A DNA stretch of 64,000 bases. Source: Strobilurus pachycystidiatus. Its lineage: Eukaryota > Basidiomycota > Agaricomycetes > Agaricales > Physalacriaceae. The notes beneath the pieces were generated by a model. It searched no databases, had not been told where the DNA came from, and saw only the letters and a program-made list of their open reading frames with translations. Location: the NCBI GenBank assembly GCA_019915135.1, contig JAHLMK010000003.1, positions 1,054,001 through 1,118,000 of the forward strand, written 5' to 3'. Below, in pieces: positions 11,677-24,252 of the stretch. The stretch's first letter is position 1. Every line of letters starts with the position of its first letter. A program made the position numbers and the translations under genes.

Positions 11677-12984
11677 ATGGAGAGCACCCTCCTCAAAGTG
11701 AGCCTCGCGACCGTCTGTATCCAGAGTCTCTTCTATGGCATGGCTGTCGTCCTATTCTTCGTGTCGACCTACCTTCATATCCAGCACCGCACCGCACGCT
11801 CCTCAAGCCCGGTTTCGAGGCCAAGGATGATGTGGACCCCAATATTCACAGGGACGATCTTCGTATTCCTCTGCATCACTGGATTTTGGATCGCATTGGT
11901 TGTTCAGCTTGTGCAGGCCTTTGTGACTGACGATGGACTTCCATCGGCCGCCGTATATGCGAACCCCTCGCACCCTTCTAACGCTGCCAAACTTGGCCTA
12001 TCCCTCTTCGCCGTCTTTGCCGCCGACGCCATGATCGTCAGTCATCACAACTTACTCGTATCACGGTGGGGCCATACTGAGATATCTTATGCGTAGGTTT
12101 ACCGCCTGTGGATCGTGTCGAGCTACAACAAAGCCGTTATTGCCCTTCCATGTTTTGCAATGGTCGCACTTCTTGGTGGGCAGACAATCATGCTCTACTT
12201 TATAAGACGCTAACATGTATGCCTATAGTCACAATCATTGGCAACATTGTCCAGCTTCGTCACGTACGTTTGCTTCCTTTCATGGGCCCCAATTGCTCAA
12301 GGAGACACAGTTCCGCGAGGGCATGACCGTCTACGATTTACCCGCTGCAATCTGGATCAGATGTGCGGTCGTTCTCAGCATTAGGTGATTCAACATACGT
12401 CTCGTCTTTGTTGTCTTGTTTACGCGATATCCAGTGCGAACGTATACTGCACAGGTGGTTGTCTCCATCACTGGCCATTCCGCAACTGATGGGTTTCAGC
12501 AATGATTGCGCTGCGCATTTGGCAAATGAATCGGATCGCTGTAAAGTACGGTGGAGGCTCGCTCACGGTAAGCCTCACTGCGCGGTCCTTTCTTACATTG
12601 TGTTTCACACAATTCCCAAGTCCGTCGTGTCAACAATCGTTGAAAGTGCAGCGATTTACACGTAAGTCCAACCTTTAAAACCGTCTGTCTCCTCATTCAT
12701 GCTCCGGCAGTGTCTGGAGTATCGCCTTCCTCGTAACCTATCAGATCCAGTCTTCGGTTCAGTTCTTTGTCGTGGACACCATTCCGCATGTCTCAGCGAT
12801 CGCTACCTTTCTCATCAACACCAGGGTGGGACTAGGCTGGGCATTGACTGGATCGGACGTAGTATCGAGTTTCCAACAACACGAGCTACGAAGCGTGCGG
12901 GTGGACGTGTCACAGACACAGAACGTGGAATATCCCAACGAGGACGTCGAGTCGATTGCCGCAGACAGCCGAAGTGTTAAATAG
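11677..12984 (+). CDS. Multi-pass membrane protein TM2 (paralogue of TM1)
   Basis: The start at 11677 gives MESTLLKVSLATVCIQSLFY, aligned with the TM1 stretch DVSLISVCIQSVLY. Exon 1 carries helices around GMAVVLFFVSTYLHIQ and GTIFVFLCITGFWIALVV and ends at DAMIV. The following exon begins VYRLWIVSSYNKAVIALPC, the same motif as in TM1. Later exons give VTIIGNIVQLRH (about 12229-12263), a helix around 12430-12560, and a polar cytoplasmic tail ending ADSRSVK before the stop at 12982-12984. Intron positions follow TM1, which supports recent duplication. Compared with TM1 the N-terminus lacks the MAYGGAI leader. The function of the family is unknown to me. Intermediate splice sites are approximate. 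Confidence 0.78.
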
Positions 12985-13347
12985 CTCTCTTGTTGGAAAT
13001 TGAGACCTTCTCAAAGATAGGGTGCGTGAGATGCGCGAATAGGATGATGATCCGGAGGGGATCACCGACGGCGGACGGAAGATCGCGGGTAATTGGAAAC
13101 GCATATGTTGTGGCGTAGTCTTGGCTTCAATAAAGCCGCAGAGACTGAGCAGGGACCTTATAGTTTCTACGTGAATGATTCGGATTCGCACCTCACGATA
13201 TTTTACGCCTTAGATGATTTGGACTGAATGATATTTTACTCAAGTTTTTTTTTAAATGTGTATTTGGTATCTTCGTGGTGGAGTATATAACGACGTGTAG
13301 ACATAGTGTACACCGCCTGTGGCGCAAGAAAAAATTTGCCAGTTTCA
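12985..13347. other. Convergent intergenic region
   Basis: 3' regions of TM2 and the BCS1-like gene. An A/T-rich stretch with a run of T (13246-13254) lies here. No coding potential seen. Confidence 0.4.
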
Positions 13348-15327
13348 TTACCTTCCTGCACTCCTCGAGGCCCTGTCAGCCAGCTCCTTCTCGGCCCAAC
13401 TCATGGCACCCTCGACTGCAGCCGCAGGGCGCATTTTGTGGGTCATCAAGTATCCCTGGAGACTTGCCATTGAGAACTGGCGCTCCGGAATCAGCTCTGC
13501 AAACGTATCTGCGAGTTTTTCTATCCGACGGCGTGAGAGTTTGGGCTCGTTGCTGCGATGTTGGCTGCCGACGAACTTGACAGCGGTCGAGACAGAGGCA
13601 CCTTTGGTTGCAGGGACCACTGCTGGTGTGGAGTCGCTGGCGTCGGACGCAGCCGAGGAAGCGTACCCGGAATCCGCCTCCTCCTCCTCAGGCTCGTCTT
13701 CCGTCGACTTCTTGGGGACGTAAAATCGCTTGAACAGCTCTCGGGTTTGAAACTTGCTGGCAAGCATGAACTCGACGTGGATATCCATACGACCCGGACG
13801 GCATAGAGCTGGGTCGAGCGAGCTGTACTTGTTCGTGGTTGCAAACAAAATGCGGCCCTCCTGTGCGCCGATTCCATCCAAAGCATTGAGTAAGCCACTA
13901 AGACTAACCCTGGAATTGTCTGTCAGGACATAGATTGAAGGGGTGAAATAGCCAGTGAAGCTCACCTGCTCGACACAGGAGGAGGCTGCTTGTTGCCCTT
14001 CTGTTGCGATTCGTCACCATCTTCAGTGTTCGTGTCGTCTCCATCCCGATTGAGAGAACGAGTGAAAGCAGCATCGATATCCTCCATGAGAGCAATGCAC
14101 CGCTCCGGAAGCTCATTGATGAGCTCGTCCAGCGACGAATCATCCAGACCAGCCCGGGATAGCGAGATGATGTAGATGTCGAGGTTCAGCTCACCGGCCA
14201 GACTGTGGATGATCGAGGTCTTGCCAGCGCCAGGGACACCGTACTGTTTGACTCAGTCGTCAGTAAGCTGTAGACAAGGGACTGGACAAGGTCAATTACC
14301 AGGAGATAACCTCGACGGAATGGGATTCCCCGCTCGCAGTACCACTCCTTGCTCGCCAAGAAGTCCTTCGCGTCATCGAGCAGCAACTCTTTCACCCCAG
14401 GGTCCAGTATGATCGATTCGAGACTTCGTTTGGCACGAGTCGACACGGTCCGCCAGTTGTTGGAGCTACGCGTCTTGTTGAGAAAACAGCGTTCTACAGG
14501 GAGAGTAAGACAACGCACCTGTCTGAGGCAAAGACTGTAATGTTGTGTTCTTGAGCCTCGATGTACGCCTTCCGTGCTTCCTGAAGCAATTGCAAGAGAG
14601 TTGAGTGATTTCGGGCAAGGATGCTATATTCAATCGACATAAGCGCTGGGACACGATGAAGTGTGGATTAGTACCCACCTGACGTGCAACTTGTTGTTCG
14701 TTCGTCCCCATCCGGCCTCTGTCTGGGTTCGTGTTATGGTCAAGTAGTGCCTCTTGAACCACATAGAGTAGGTCGTGGATAGGGAGGGAAGGTAGGTCAA
14801 TTTGCGCGTCGTTTCGTCGTTGTCGGCCTCGGTACCCGACGCGTCCGGTCCAGCAAGTTCGATGGCGCTAGCATTGACGCCATAAGAGTGTGTGGTAACC
14901 TCGACGTTACGCGCCTTGGCCCACGTCGGTTGTTTTGAGAGCCACACCATCATCCATTCTAAGATGCGGCGTTGAAGGAGGAGAATCAGACATGAGGACT
15001 ATGACACGTACCATAACACGCGTTGTCCTCGTCGAAAGAGGCGTGAAGGTAAAAGGACTCGAGAATCTTGCTGTACGAGCTGGTGAAAAGGCGCCGACAG
15101 GTCTCGAAGAAGCCGCCGATGACAATAAATTTCAGCCAGTCGCCAAGGGCTGAGAGGGACGCCAGGAGTGTCATCAACGATTGCAGATCGGTAGGGAATG
15201 ACAGCTGGGGTGCGACGGATGATGCTGTAGAAGTCGCTGTGGCGTTGAGGGCACTACTGAGAGTACCATTGTTGGCGTTGAGTAGAGGTCCAACTCCCTT
15301 GAGGACTTGCTGGAAGATAGCGTCCAT
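13348..15327 (-). CDS. BCS1-like AAA ATPase
   Basis: The start ATG at 15327 begins MDAIFQQVLKGVGPLL. Exon 1 ends at 15012, where NACYG continues as YEWMMVWLSKQPTW. The N-terminal part has a hydrophobic segment (WLKFIVIGGFFETC) and the BCS1 N domain. Next come the Walker A motif VPGAGKTSIIHSLAGEL (14180-14235), the Walker B motif CIALMEDIDAAF, the sensor region GRILFATTNKYSSLDPALC, and the arginine finger RPGRMD. The family includes the mitochondrial Bcs1 chaperone that moves the Rieske protein through the inner membrane. Agaricomycetes carry many divergent paralogues whose substrates are unknown, and this looks like one of them. Between the AAA core and the C-terminal helices there is an acidic Ser-rich insertion (EDEPEEEEADSGYASS). 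The Walker A motif has Ala-Gly where many members have Ser-Gly. The stop is at 13348. Confidence 0.88.
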
Positions 15328-17492
15328 GTTGGCTGGGGATGTCGAGAGTCGTAGTGAGATAGAGGTCGTAAACTATGAAAGGGAAAAGTGCGCGATGTCC
15401 AGATAGTGGACGTGGCTGGTGAAGGTCCTTGCCTTGTGTTGTCTGTTTTTATTCAAGAGCGCCCAAAGTCAGGGCACATCACATTACAGAAATCACCCTG
15501 AGTGACGTCGAGTCAACAAAGCGGTGACATGGCGATCCTTTTTTCGACAAGCCATTGGTCATTTGCACTGCGTCGGTACCGCCATGCCGCACAAACTTTC
15601 AACTAGCGCCCATCAGCTCTACTCAAAATTCTGCAGAGCAATCAAGACGTACGATTGCGTCCACACGATATCCACTCGTGGCCGTGCTTTTGGAATTCCT
15701 GGACCAACATGTGTGGCATCGCCTCGCCTCACACAGATCAGCGCTGATCAGCGGAGTTTGTGTACTGTCCAGCCACTGTGAAATTCCTCGGGGCCGCGAA
15801 GACGGATACAAGTCATTATAATTCAGAACATGGAGCTCGAGGAGACAGTTATGACTGCGCTGTCCTTCAGCTTCCGTTCTTGGCGGGAGGTCCGAAGAGC
15901 AAGCGGACCGGGGTGGTCGGGAGTCGGGATTCCAGATGCGGACTCGGATAATCCCGAACCCAGCTTTCTTTTGTACGACTACAAACTCTGGAGTCTGAAG
16001 TCAGAGCCACGCGTCCTCGTTGACTTGCGTTTCTCACATAGCGACTCTGTCTGCTACCTCTTTATGGCACCCCGTCCAAAAGCCCATTCTACAGCTAGCA
16101 ATACACGATCGAGCCTGAATAGCTCCAATACACACTGGCAGGCGCTAAAGCAGACGCGAAATCTTCTTCTATTGGTAGTTCCTCTCACGCTGGATGATTC
16201 CGCTTCGCTGGCTTTGCATTCTCGGTACGCCGAGTCGTTGCTAGAGTATAATTTTCTTCCTTTCCTTCCTTCCTTCCCTTACATATTTGCGAGTCAAGCT
16301 TATCTTTGTCTTGTCAGCTACTTTGGTGTGCACGCCGGGTCTGCATCTACCTGATTGAAACACGTCTTGGCTGTATGCTGGAGGTCCCCAGAGGATAGCC
16401 TAGTGATTGCTATGCTTTGACTCGTTCTTGCAGAAAACCACACAAAACACGCGTCCCTTTAGCTATGGTAACCTGAATGGCAGCATTGGAGTTCTGCTCG
16501 CGCATGGTACGAGCCTGCCTATATTCCATCACGGCAAGCAGTGGCTGGGAAAGCTATCGAGGTATTCATAACCCTCATTCAAGCTGTTAGTCAGTGTATG
16601 TGTCCCCCGAAGGCGCTCTCCGGAACGTGGTAGCCGTTTTTTCAACACTGATGGCGTCTTTCAGCTGCCAATAGGACATGGGAGCTATAAGTGGTCTTCC
16701 TAGGCAGAATCGATCGAGGTTCACTGCGCCACCCAGGCGCCGGCTTATACCCTAGCTAAACTCGTCAGGCAGCGCGTTCTTTGTCTGGTCCCGGATTGCA
16801 TCTTTCTGCTCAATTCAACGCTGCGATGCAGACTTTGTCAGAGCGGTCTTATAACTCAGCCTTTGACTTTTCAATGAATGGCGCCGGCCAGAGTGAATGA
16901 AGGTCTGTGACTGAACAAGCGGGTTTTGAGAGGTGAAGGTGTCTCCACTTCGTGGCTACTTTTCAATGGAATGCAGTGTTGGTCATAATGCGGCGTATGG
17001 TTGTATATTATTATGAGTTTGAGTCCCACTTCACATAATCACAATCATGATCGACGACGCGCGACACACGTCAATTTTTTGGACTCGTGAAAGAGATAAC
17101 AGACTCTGAAGATGGTGAAGGCAGTTCTACGCCTTTAGTGTAGAATTCTACGCCTTTGATGTGATACCAGCTAGATTGAGACTCATCGGAGGCAAATTCG
17201 AGGCTGAGTGCCGAGTCGGCGCACGTGGCAAGTTTTTGGGAGTGCCTGGCGCATAATTGTTTTGACTGCCCACAACTGTGCTCGTCGACCGCCCGGTCGT
17301 CTGTGGCATTGCAGAGCCATTATTCCCCGCTGCCGACGTCGCCCAGGCTTTCCTGGACGCTTATACCCCCGGTCGTCTGCCATTGCCGCCCCATTCCGAC
17401 ATATCCTCACTCTCGACTTTGTCGTCGATACTACTTAAGAGCGCCTTCACTGCGGCGTCGAGCCTGTCCTCTCGCCGCCGCCTTTGCCAGCC
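15328..17492. other. Long intergenic region, no supported gene
   Basis: About 2.2 kb. One open frame of 174 codons at 15830-16354 (+) has no recognisable motif, an unusual composition and no splice support, so I do not call it. An exact short repeat (tctacgccttt) occurs twice near 17128-17157, about 290 bases before the downstream large gene. A TTCC-rich stretch lies at 16258-16277. Confidence 0.4.
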
Positions 17493-20400
17493 ATGTCGCG
17501 CCAACGAGATGCCCTGCCGCGGCTGAATATACCAGCGTCGCTGAACATGCAGCAGCCGATGCAAGCCATGTTTTCCCCCGCCCTCCCCACATCCATCCAG
17601 CAGGGCTTTAATCCGCCTCTGCCCATGCAGACACCCATGCAGCCCTACTTCAACCCGCAGATGGGCCCCATGTCGGCCCGCCCCGGACACCACGCCGCGC
17701 ACGCCAGCATCGCTCACCTCGCCGCTGCAGGCATCCATCCTCCCGCCTTTCCTGGCACGCCAGGACACGGCCACTTTCCCCGCCCGTCAATGCAGCTGAA
17801 CGGCCCGCCCAGCGGACACCCATTTCCAGGCAGGAACAGGCGACAGCTCAGCGTCGGCGGGCCCCCAAAAGCTGTCTTAGGAGGACCGAACCGCAAGCTC
17901 AGTCCAATGCCGCCTGCCGCGGTGGCCGCGTCGCCGTCCCCCGCACCGCCGCAGCCAAAAGTGAAAAAGGTTCCCATAAACTTGCCCAAGGAAACGATAC
18001 GTGCAGAGGATGGCACAATCATTGGCCGGGCCGAGTGGGCTCGTCTTCCTTTGGAGGCGCCGCCGATACCCCCAGCGCCCATAGTCGCACCGGTTGAAAC
18101 CAGCACGCGGGAGGACTTTCCGTCGGATGCCTGGCGGTACACAATGCCTCCCACCGTGGACGTGTTTCTTCCCGGAAAGGTAAGCAACTCGGTCCCTTTT
18201 CGTTGTCTTGACTTGACATTTTTCTCAGAGTGCCTGGGACGCGATCAAGCAAATGGCAATCGAAGAGAAACTAGAACGGCTTGGCGTGGAACGTGGTGGA
18301 GGAAGTGTGCCGCCTATATTTGCGCCACATGCGCGAGCAGCCTCGGTGCGTTTCTCTCTCTTTCAGACGCGTTTTCTTGTGTCTAAATTTGCTCTCAGAT
18401 ATCGTCTCCTGCGGACCCAGCCCTCCTACTTTTCAAACTCAACAAGCTACAGCAATCACAGCATACATCCGCTACCAACTCCCTTGCCTCCTCGCCGCAA
18501 TTCGGCATGTCGCCCTCACCCAACTCCCAAAGCCGCTTCAACCGACATGGGTATAGCATGTCCCTTGCTCAGCCACCGACTCAGTCGCTGTACGGCTTCA
18601 GCAATGGGTCCGCCGCGTCCCTAAATCCCTTTGGTCATGATGCTATTCTGGGGTCTGATCAAATTCCTGCGCGCTCGCCTCGTGTTTCTCCGGGCCCCCC
18701 ACAGGCTGAGATTCACGCGCCCCAGGGCAGAGTGCCAGTCGCGTTCTCCTCCCTTGCACCTCCCTCTGTCTCATCATCTGTTCGGTCAGATAGCAGACCG
18801 GACTTTACCAGAGGTTTCGGATTGGATATACCCGAGGAGGAGGAGGAGGAAGAAGAAGAAGAAGAGGAAGACCCCGTGGAGCAGCCGACGATGGCAGACG
18901 CCGGCGACACAGATGTTGATGAAGATGAAGATGAGGAGCATGCAACTAGCCATCAAGATACCGGAACGGCATCACAGAGCCGACTTCACTCGAGACACAC
19001 ATCAAGATTATCTGCAGCATTGTCCCTGCGGTCCTTTGGTGTTTTCAATACCGACAGCCTGAACGAGCGCACGGATCTAGAGCCCATAACAGATTATACC
19101 CAGAGTATTGATCCCGAGAAGCAGGATGTGGATGGAGTGGAGGAGTGGACGGGTTCAGAGGACGTATTCATGGGCCGCGAGAGCTCCGACGACGAGGTTC
19201 GTGATTCAATCTGCAGCGTGTTCTTCCCTGACTTGATTGACGTTTTTCCGTTTTCAGAGCATTGGGGAGTGGTCAAACCCTTCTGACGAAGAAAGGGCGC
19301 GGCAACAACGTGTTGAACGCCGCATGCGCAAGAGGGCCCTGCAACAGGAGGAAGAACAACCTAGACGCATACCCAAATTCCCGCGACCACCCGATAACAC
19401 TATCGCGATGCATAGAGACGACGACCTCATCTCCAATCCCAGCGAAGAGGGTCAGCAGGAGCAATATCTCGGTGTTCATGAATTCTACGATCGTCCCGCC
19501 TCCAACGCCAGTGGCAGCTCGGCGCGACCGCTCCCTCCCCTTCCGCACTCTCGTTTACCGTCCGGACAGCTATCTATCCACGATCCCGCCCAAGCCCACT
19601 CCCGCCACCCCTCCGATGTCAACTTTGGGTTCTCAGAGCCACCCAAGATCCCCGTCCCTCGCCTCAACCCCAACGCGAAGCCATTCGTCTTCGGTGCTCC
19701 CCGTGGCGCTTCTGGCTCCTTCACAAACATCACACCCACCTCCGAAAATTTCTCCACCCACTCCCGGATGCCATCCATCGGCAAGCCACTCAATGTCGCC
19801 GCTCCGGAATTCAAACCTGGCAGCTTCACGTTCAAGTTCCCGACTGCGAATCCCATCATGCCGGTGGCCGAGCCATATCGACCTCTTCCTGTTCCACCCG
19901 CAGACCAGTCATCTCCATTCCGTGTGCAGGGCCGCGAGAAGCGCAGGCGCCATGGGTCGCATGATTCGGTGGAGGAGGGAGACAGCTTCGCGTCGTTCAA
20001 GTTCCCGCCTGCCAATGATTCGCCGCAGCGACGCGCGATATCGCCGCGTCCTCCTATTCGATCTGGACACTCGTCACTCAACCCGTCGGCGGAGCCGTTC
20101 ACGTTTGCTGGGTTCTCTGCTGCTGCGAACTTGCCGCATATTCGGCCACGCGCGGAATCCAGTGAAGTTGAAGATCAAGATGATGATGAAGAGGAAGGAG
20201 ATGGATCGCTGATGGACGAGACGGGACAGGCTGAGTATGGAGAGTCCCATGTGCTGGAGGCGTTCACCATGCCGACGAGGACGAAGCGTGCGCCGATACC
20301 GCTAGACTTCAAGCATACAGTCTCGAACAACACTGTTCCTGCTGGACTGTTCAAGGCGCTGGTAAACAATCCGGAGGAGCGGACGAGGAGGAACGTGCGT

Positions 20401-23325
20401 TCGCGTATGAGCTCGCGAGAAGTGTTTGAGCACCTCTCGCGGCCTTCGTTGGATGACCTCAACGTTCCTTCGATTTCGCATAAGGTGTCGAGGAGCCGGT
20501 TGGTGACGGATCCGGGCAAGCAGGTGTCTCCCTCGGACGATGTCTTCAATTCGACGCGTCATGTCCGTCGTCGCTCGTCCCTCCCTGATGCGCTTCACTC
20601 GCCCTCTGGCTCAGGCTCTTCCATGTCTGAGGAGTCGTCCATTCTCCCTGCCAAGGACCTTACTGGACGGATGGAGCTGCATAGGTTCGAGGATCTCCTC
20701 GACGAGAAGCTGGCTATCCTTCGTCGGGACATCCGCGGCGGCACGATGTTGAACCCAAAGACTGAGAACATGATCAACGAGGTCGTGGCTCTCTTCCGGA
20801 GTCAGCTGCGCGATTCGGCTGCACGGAGTCTGGAGGACAGCCAGATGGACGCAAGGGGAGAGCTGGACTTCCAGATGATCCGGAGCGTCATCGAGGAGGG
20901 GCAGGCGGAGAGTATCGCGCTTGTGAAGCAGGAGCTGCAGAATCTTGCGAGTGGACGACCTGTCGTCCAGGGGAGTGGGGACCTCGAGCAGTATAGTGCG
21001 CGGACGGTCACGGCGATTAACGAGACGATATATGAGATGACTGGGCGGCTGGAGTCTATTGGACGGGCGGCGCCTGCGCGGGAACGGGACTCTATCGTGG
21101 ACGCCGTCGTCGCTGCTCTGTCACCCCATCTCAACTCTCTTCGTCCGGAGATTGTGGATTACGACTTCCTCACTGACAAGCTCACCCAGGCGGTTAAGCC
21201 GCACATCTCTCAGCTCATCGACCTTGCCTCGGATAAACGGGAGACCGCGAATCTTATTGTCGACCGCTTGATACCTCTGCTTCCACATCTTTCAGAGCCG
21301 GCTCCTGCTATTGATACCGACGCCATCAGCATCCAGCTGGTTTCTGCTGTCACGCGTGCTATTGCGCCCATTGATGCCTTCGAGATCAAGGAGCAGGTGT
21401 CGGACCTCGTCGTGGAGCGTCTGGATGCCCGTCTGGCCAATAGGGACAAGGCGTTCAGCGCCGACACCGTTGCAGAACGCGTCACAGACGGCGTCTCGCA
21501 TCTGTTGCAGCCATTGGAAAATCTGTCCGCCACTCTGAAAGCGTTGATGGATAGCCACCGCTCCCTTACTACCCAGCAGTCCGACTTGACCTGCGGTCAT
21601 GCTCGCGTTGTTGATGTTCTCAAGACCCTACCCTCTCAGGTCCAGTCCTCCGTTGATAAGCTTGGTGAGACTCAGGCAGAGTTAATCTCTAGTCTGGCGC
21701 ACGCTAAGGGTGCGACTGTGCCGGATGAGAATGTTCTGCAGATCAAGTCGCTCGTTCAAGATCTTCCTGACAAGCAGCGTGCGATTATGGACCAGAACTC
21801 TGCGCTGTTGGAGCTTCATAGGGACGTCTTGCAGAAAGTCACGGCTCTGCCGGAGTCTTTCGCGGTCGCTACGCACGTCCTCCAGGACGCTCACGCTGAA
21901 TTCTCGTTGTCCCGCGATGCTCTCAAACGGGAGCTCGACGACCTCCGGAAGTCGAACACGGAGTATCAAGTCCAGGTTGCCAAGGCGCGTGGTGCGCATG
22001 GGCAGGTTCGGGTGGAGAAGGAGGTCCTCACCGAGAAGCTCAGTATTGTTGAGACTGATCGCGATCGTCTGCGTGCTCAGTTCAAGGAGCTGCAAGAAGG
22101 TGCCTCTGCGAAGGCGCAAGAAGCTGCTGCGGTCGCAGAACGGAACACGGAACTTCAAGAGGCCTTGGCCAAAGCTCTTGCGCGTCTGCAAGCGTCCGAT
22201 GTTGCCAGCCAGTCAAGTAGCACTCGTATCGCCGAGTTGGAAAAGGCCAATCAGGATCTGTTGTTCGATAAGAGGACCTTGAAGACGAAGGTGAGTTCCT
22301 GTGATCTCTTGTACCCTAATCGTTCCTGATTGTTGTTTCAAGATTGACAGCCTCGAGCTCAAGGTTGCATATGCGACTCGTGACAAAGAGCTTGCTGAGG
22401 ATACGATCTCTACCCTTCGCAAGCAAAACGAAGACATGGGTTCGCACTCTGGGCAGTGGGACAATCTTCGTCAAGCGTCGGAGCAGCTGCAGTTAATCAC
22501 GTCGCTGATGCAACGTTCGGACGATGAAGAGCTGAAGGAACTCAAGCGTACTCGTGACCGCGCCAAAGTCCTGGAAGGGGAACACAGTGCACTGCAGAAA
22601 CGCTTCAAGGAGCAGGAGGCGCGGATCTCCCACAGTGACAAGTCTGCGTTCACCGCCAGACAATCCCTGTCGCAAGCCCAGCAACGCTCCAGTGAGTGGG
22701 AGAAGCGGGCGAAGGAGTACGAAGGCAAACTAGAGATGACGCGGACTCAGTTGGAACAGGCTGATCAAACGCAAACGCAGATGGAGGCAGATTATCAGAT
22801 GGTCAGGATGCAGCTCGACGAGCGCGAGGCCAATGACCGTCTATCTCAGGTAAGTTCTTGGTTGCGAATGTCACTGCTGGTGCTAATGTTCATGGTTAGG
22901 ACCGCGAGTCTAAACTTCGAGACCAAGTCTCCGCGCTGGAGGCCAAGATTCGAGTCATGCAGACCGAGTTTGAAAAGGCGCGGACTGCAGCTTCGACTCC
23001 TATTAGGGCTCCATTAGCGACGCGCAATGGGTATACGCGCCCCGACTCGCGTGCAAGCACTGCGTACGACCGATCGCGCTCTGTGACTCCCAACGGACAG
23101 AGCAAGACTTCTGTTTACGACTCAATCCACGCTCCGAAGATGAACGGTGTGCGCTCTTCCATTCATGCCCCTGCGGCACCGAGTCGTTATCCGTCGCATC
23201 TCAGTCGAGCATCGCCTGCCGCTCGACAACAAGCTTTCGCGGCTGTTCGGGGGCAAACCGCGTCGCCCACACCAAGTAATGTCTCCTTGGCTCCAACCGT
23301 CGACAACGATGGTTGGTGGTCGTAA
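17493..23325 (+). CDS. Large acidic/coiled-coil protein (1855 aa), function unknown
   Basis: Six exons join in phase: 17493-18179, 18229-18345, 18399-19196, 19258-22290, 22343-22849 and 22900-23325. Residues 1-230 are Pro/Gln/Met-rich and disordered (MSRQRDALPRLNIPASLN). A conserved-looking helix follows (SAWDAIKQMAIEEKLERLG). A Glu tract of 14 residues lies near residue 415, then a long disordered Ser/Pro region. From about residue 970 onward the protein is helical, with a coiled coil through residues of about 1200-1750 (ELDDLRKSNTEYQVQVAKA, ERNTELQEALAKALARLQ). The Ser/Arg-rich tail ends DNDGWWS. No enzyme motif is visible. The layout resembles large cytoskeletal, cell-end or septum scaffold proteins of basidiomycetes, but I cannot name a family. 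The start at 17493 was chosen because it is the first ATG of the frame. It follows a pyrimidine-rich, ATG-poor leader. Confidence 0.85.
18834..18870 (+). repeat. GAG/GAA codon run (poly-Glu)
   Basis: A 37-base run of gag and gaa codons inside the large coiled-coil gene encodes an uninterrupted Glu tract. Such runs commonly vary in length by slippage. Confidence 0.85.
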
Positions 23326-24252
23326 AACTTTCACCAGGATTCTTTCTACATTCATTCTATCTATCAATCGTGCATCATCTCATCCTCATCATCATCATCA
23401 TCATCTATCACATTATGGCTCTTCCGGTACTAATTATTTTCTTCTATGCTTGCTCTCTGTGGATTGGTTACCACTTGACTATTTACTACTTGACTGTTTA
23501 CTCGAGTATTACCTTTCAAGTACTTTCTGTCGTTCCTTGTACATATATACCTACGATCTCTTCCGGAATAAATGGATTACATAACTAGTATGGACGGGAT
23601 AGCGCAGGACCCGCGAATTGGCATGAAAATGAACGCCACCGAGTGAATGTAGAACGATGACTGCTTTGTATTCTGCAGTTGTTCTTAAGACTTCTGTGTG
23701 GCACTTGGCGACGAAATGGGAATCGATGCGCACACATTGTTCGACGTTCAGACAGTGATAAGGTCTGAAGTATGCTATTGCGGTATTGCATCGACTATAG
23801 ATCTGAAATAATGGAATATCTTTCCTATATGGCGAAGAACGCAACAGGTCAATGAATTGGAAATTGATCGGCGCCGCCGCTTTACCTTTCCTCATAACCA
23901 TTATGATTATCACCATATCCCAGAAGCCCTGCCCGACCTACCAAAACTACTCGTTGCGTCAGCTATGCACTCAAAGGACTGTCAAACAGTCAAACCATGA
24001 TAAATCCCACATCGGCCCGAGTGTACGACTCACATTGCGCTATTCGCTCGCACGATTAGGCCACAGCGTAACCAATGTAATTTCGTGGGTTATCTGGTTA
24101 TCTTCGGTCATCTGATCCATCATCTGCAAGGCTATTGCTATCATGTTAACACTACTTCTCAATTGTATGGCGTGCTTCTTTGTAGCTTTGTAAGGTCTAT
24201 CCTAGTACTATATAACGCGTCTCCCCCCGCGTTCTCTTACGACTAACTCACC
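23326..24252. other. Intergenic region with (ATC)n microsatellite
   Basis: It holds the 3' region of the coiled-coil gene and the promoter of the dioxygenase. A (atc)n microsatellite of about six units lies at 23387-23405. I see no gene. Confidence 0.5.
24209..24216 (+). promoter_or_regulatory. TATA box of the TauD-type dioxygenase gene
   Basis: The sequence tatataac lies 37-44 bases before the ATG at 24253. A pyrimidine-rich stretch (ctcccccc, tctctta) follows it and probably contains the transcription start. This suggests a short leader and a strongly regulated, inducible promoter. That last step is inference. Confidence 0.6.

Noticed and set aside
15830..16354. 174-codon open frame on the plus strand
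   Set aside because: No motif, no hydrophobic pattern, no splice support and unusual amino acid composition. It is probably chance.
19262..20212. Long plus-strand frame of 316 codons inside the large coiled-coil gene
   Set aside because: It is a +1 shadow, rich in Ser and Arg, of the main frame, which joins across six introns in phase.
23387..23405. Possible CRISPR-like or satellite array
   Set aside because: It is a plain trinucleotide microsatellite without spacers.
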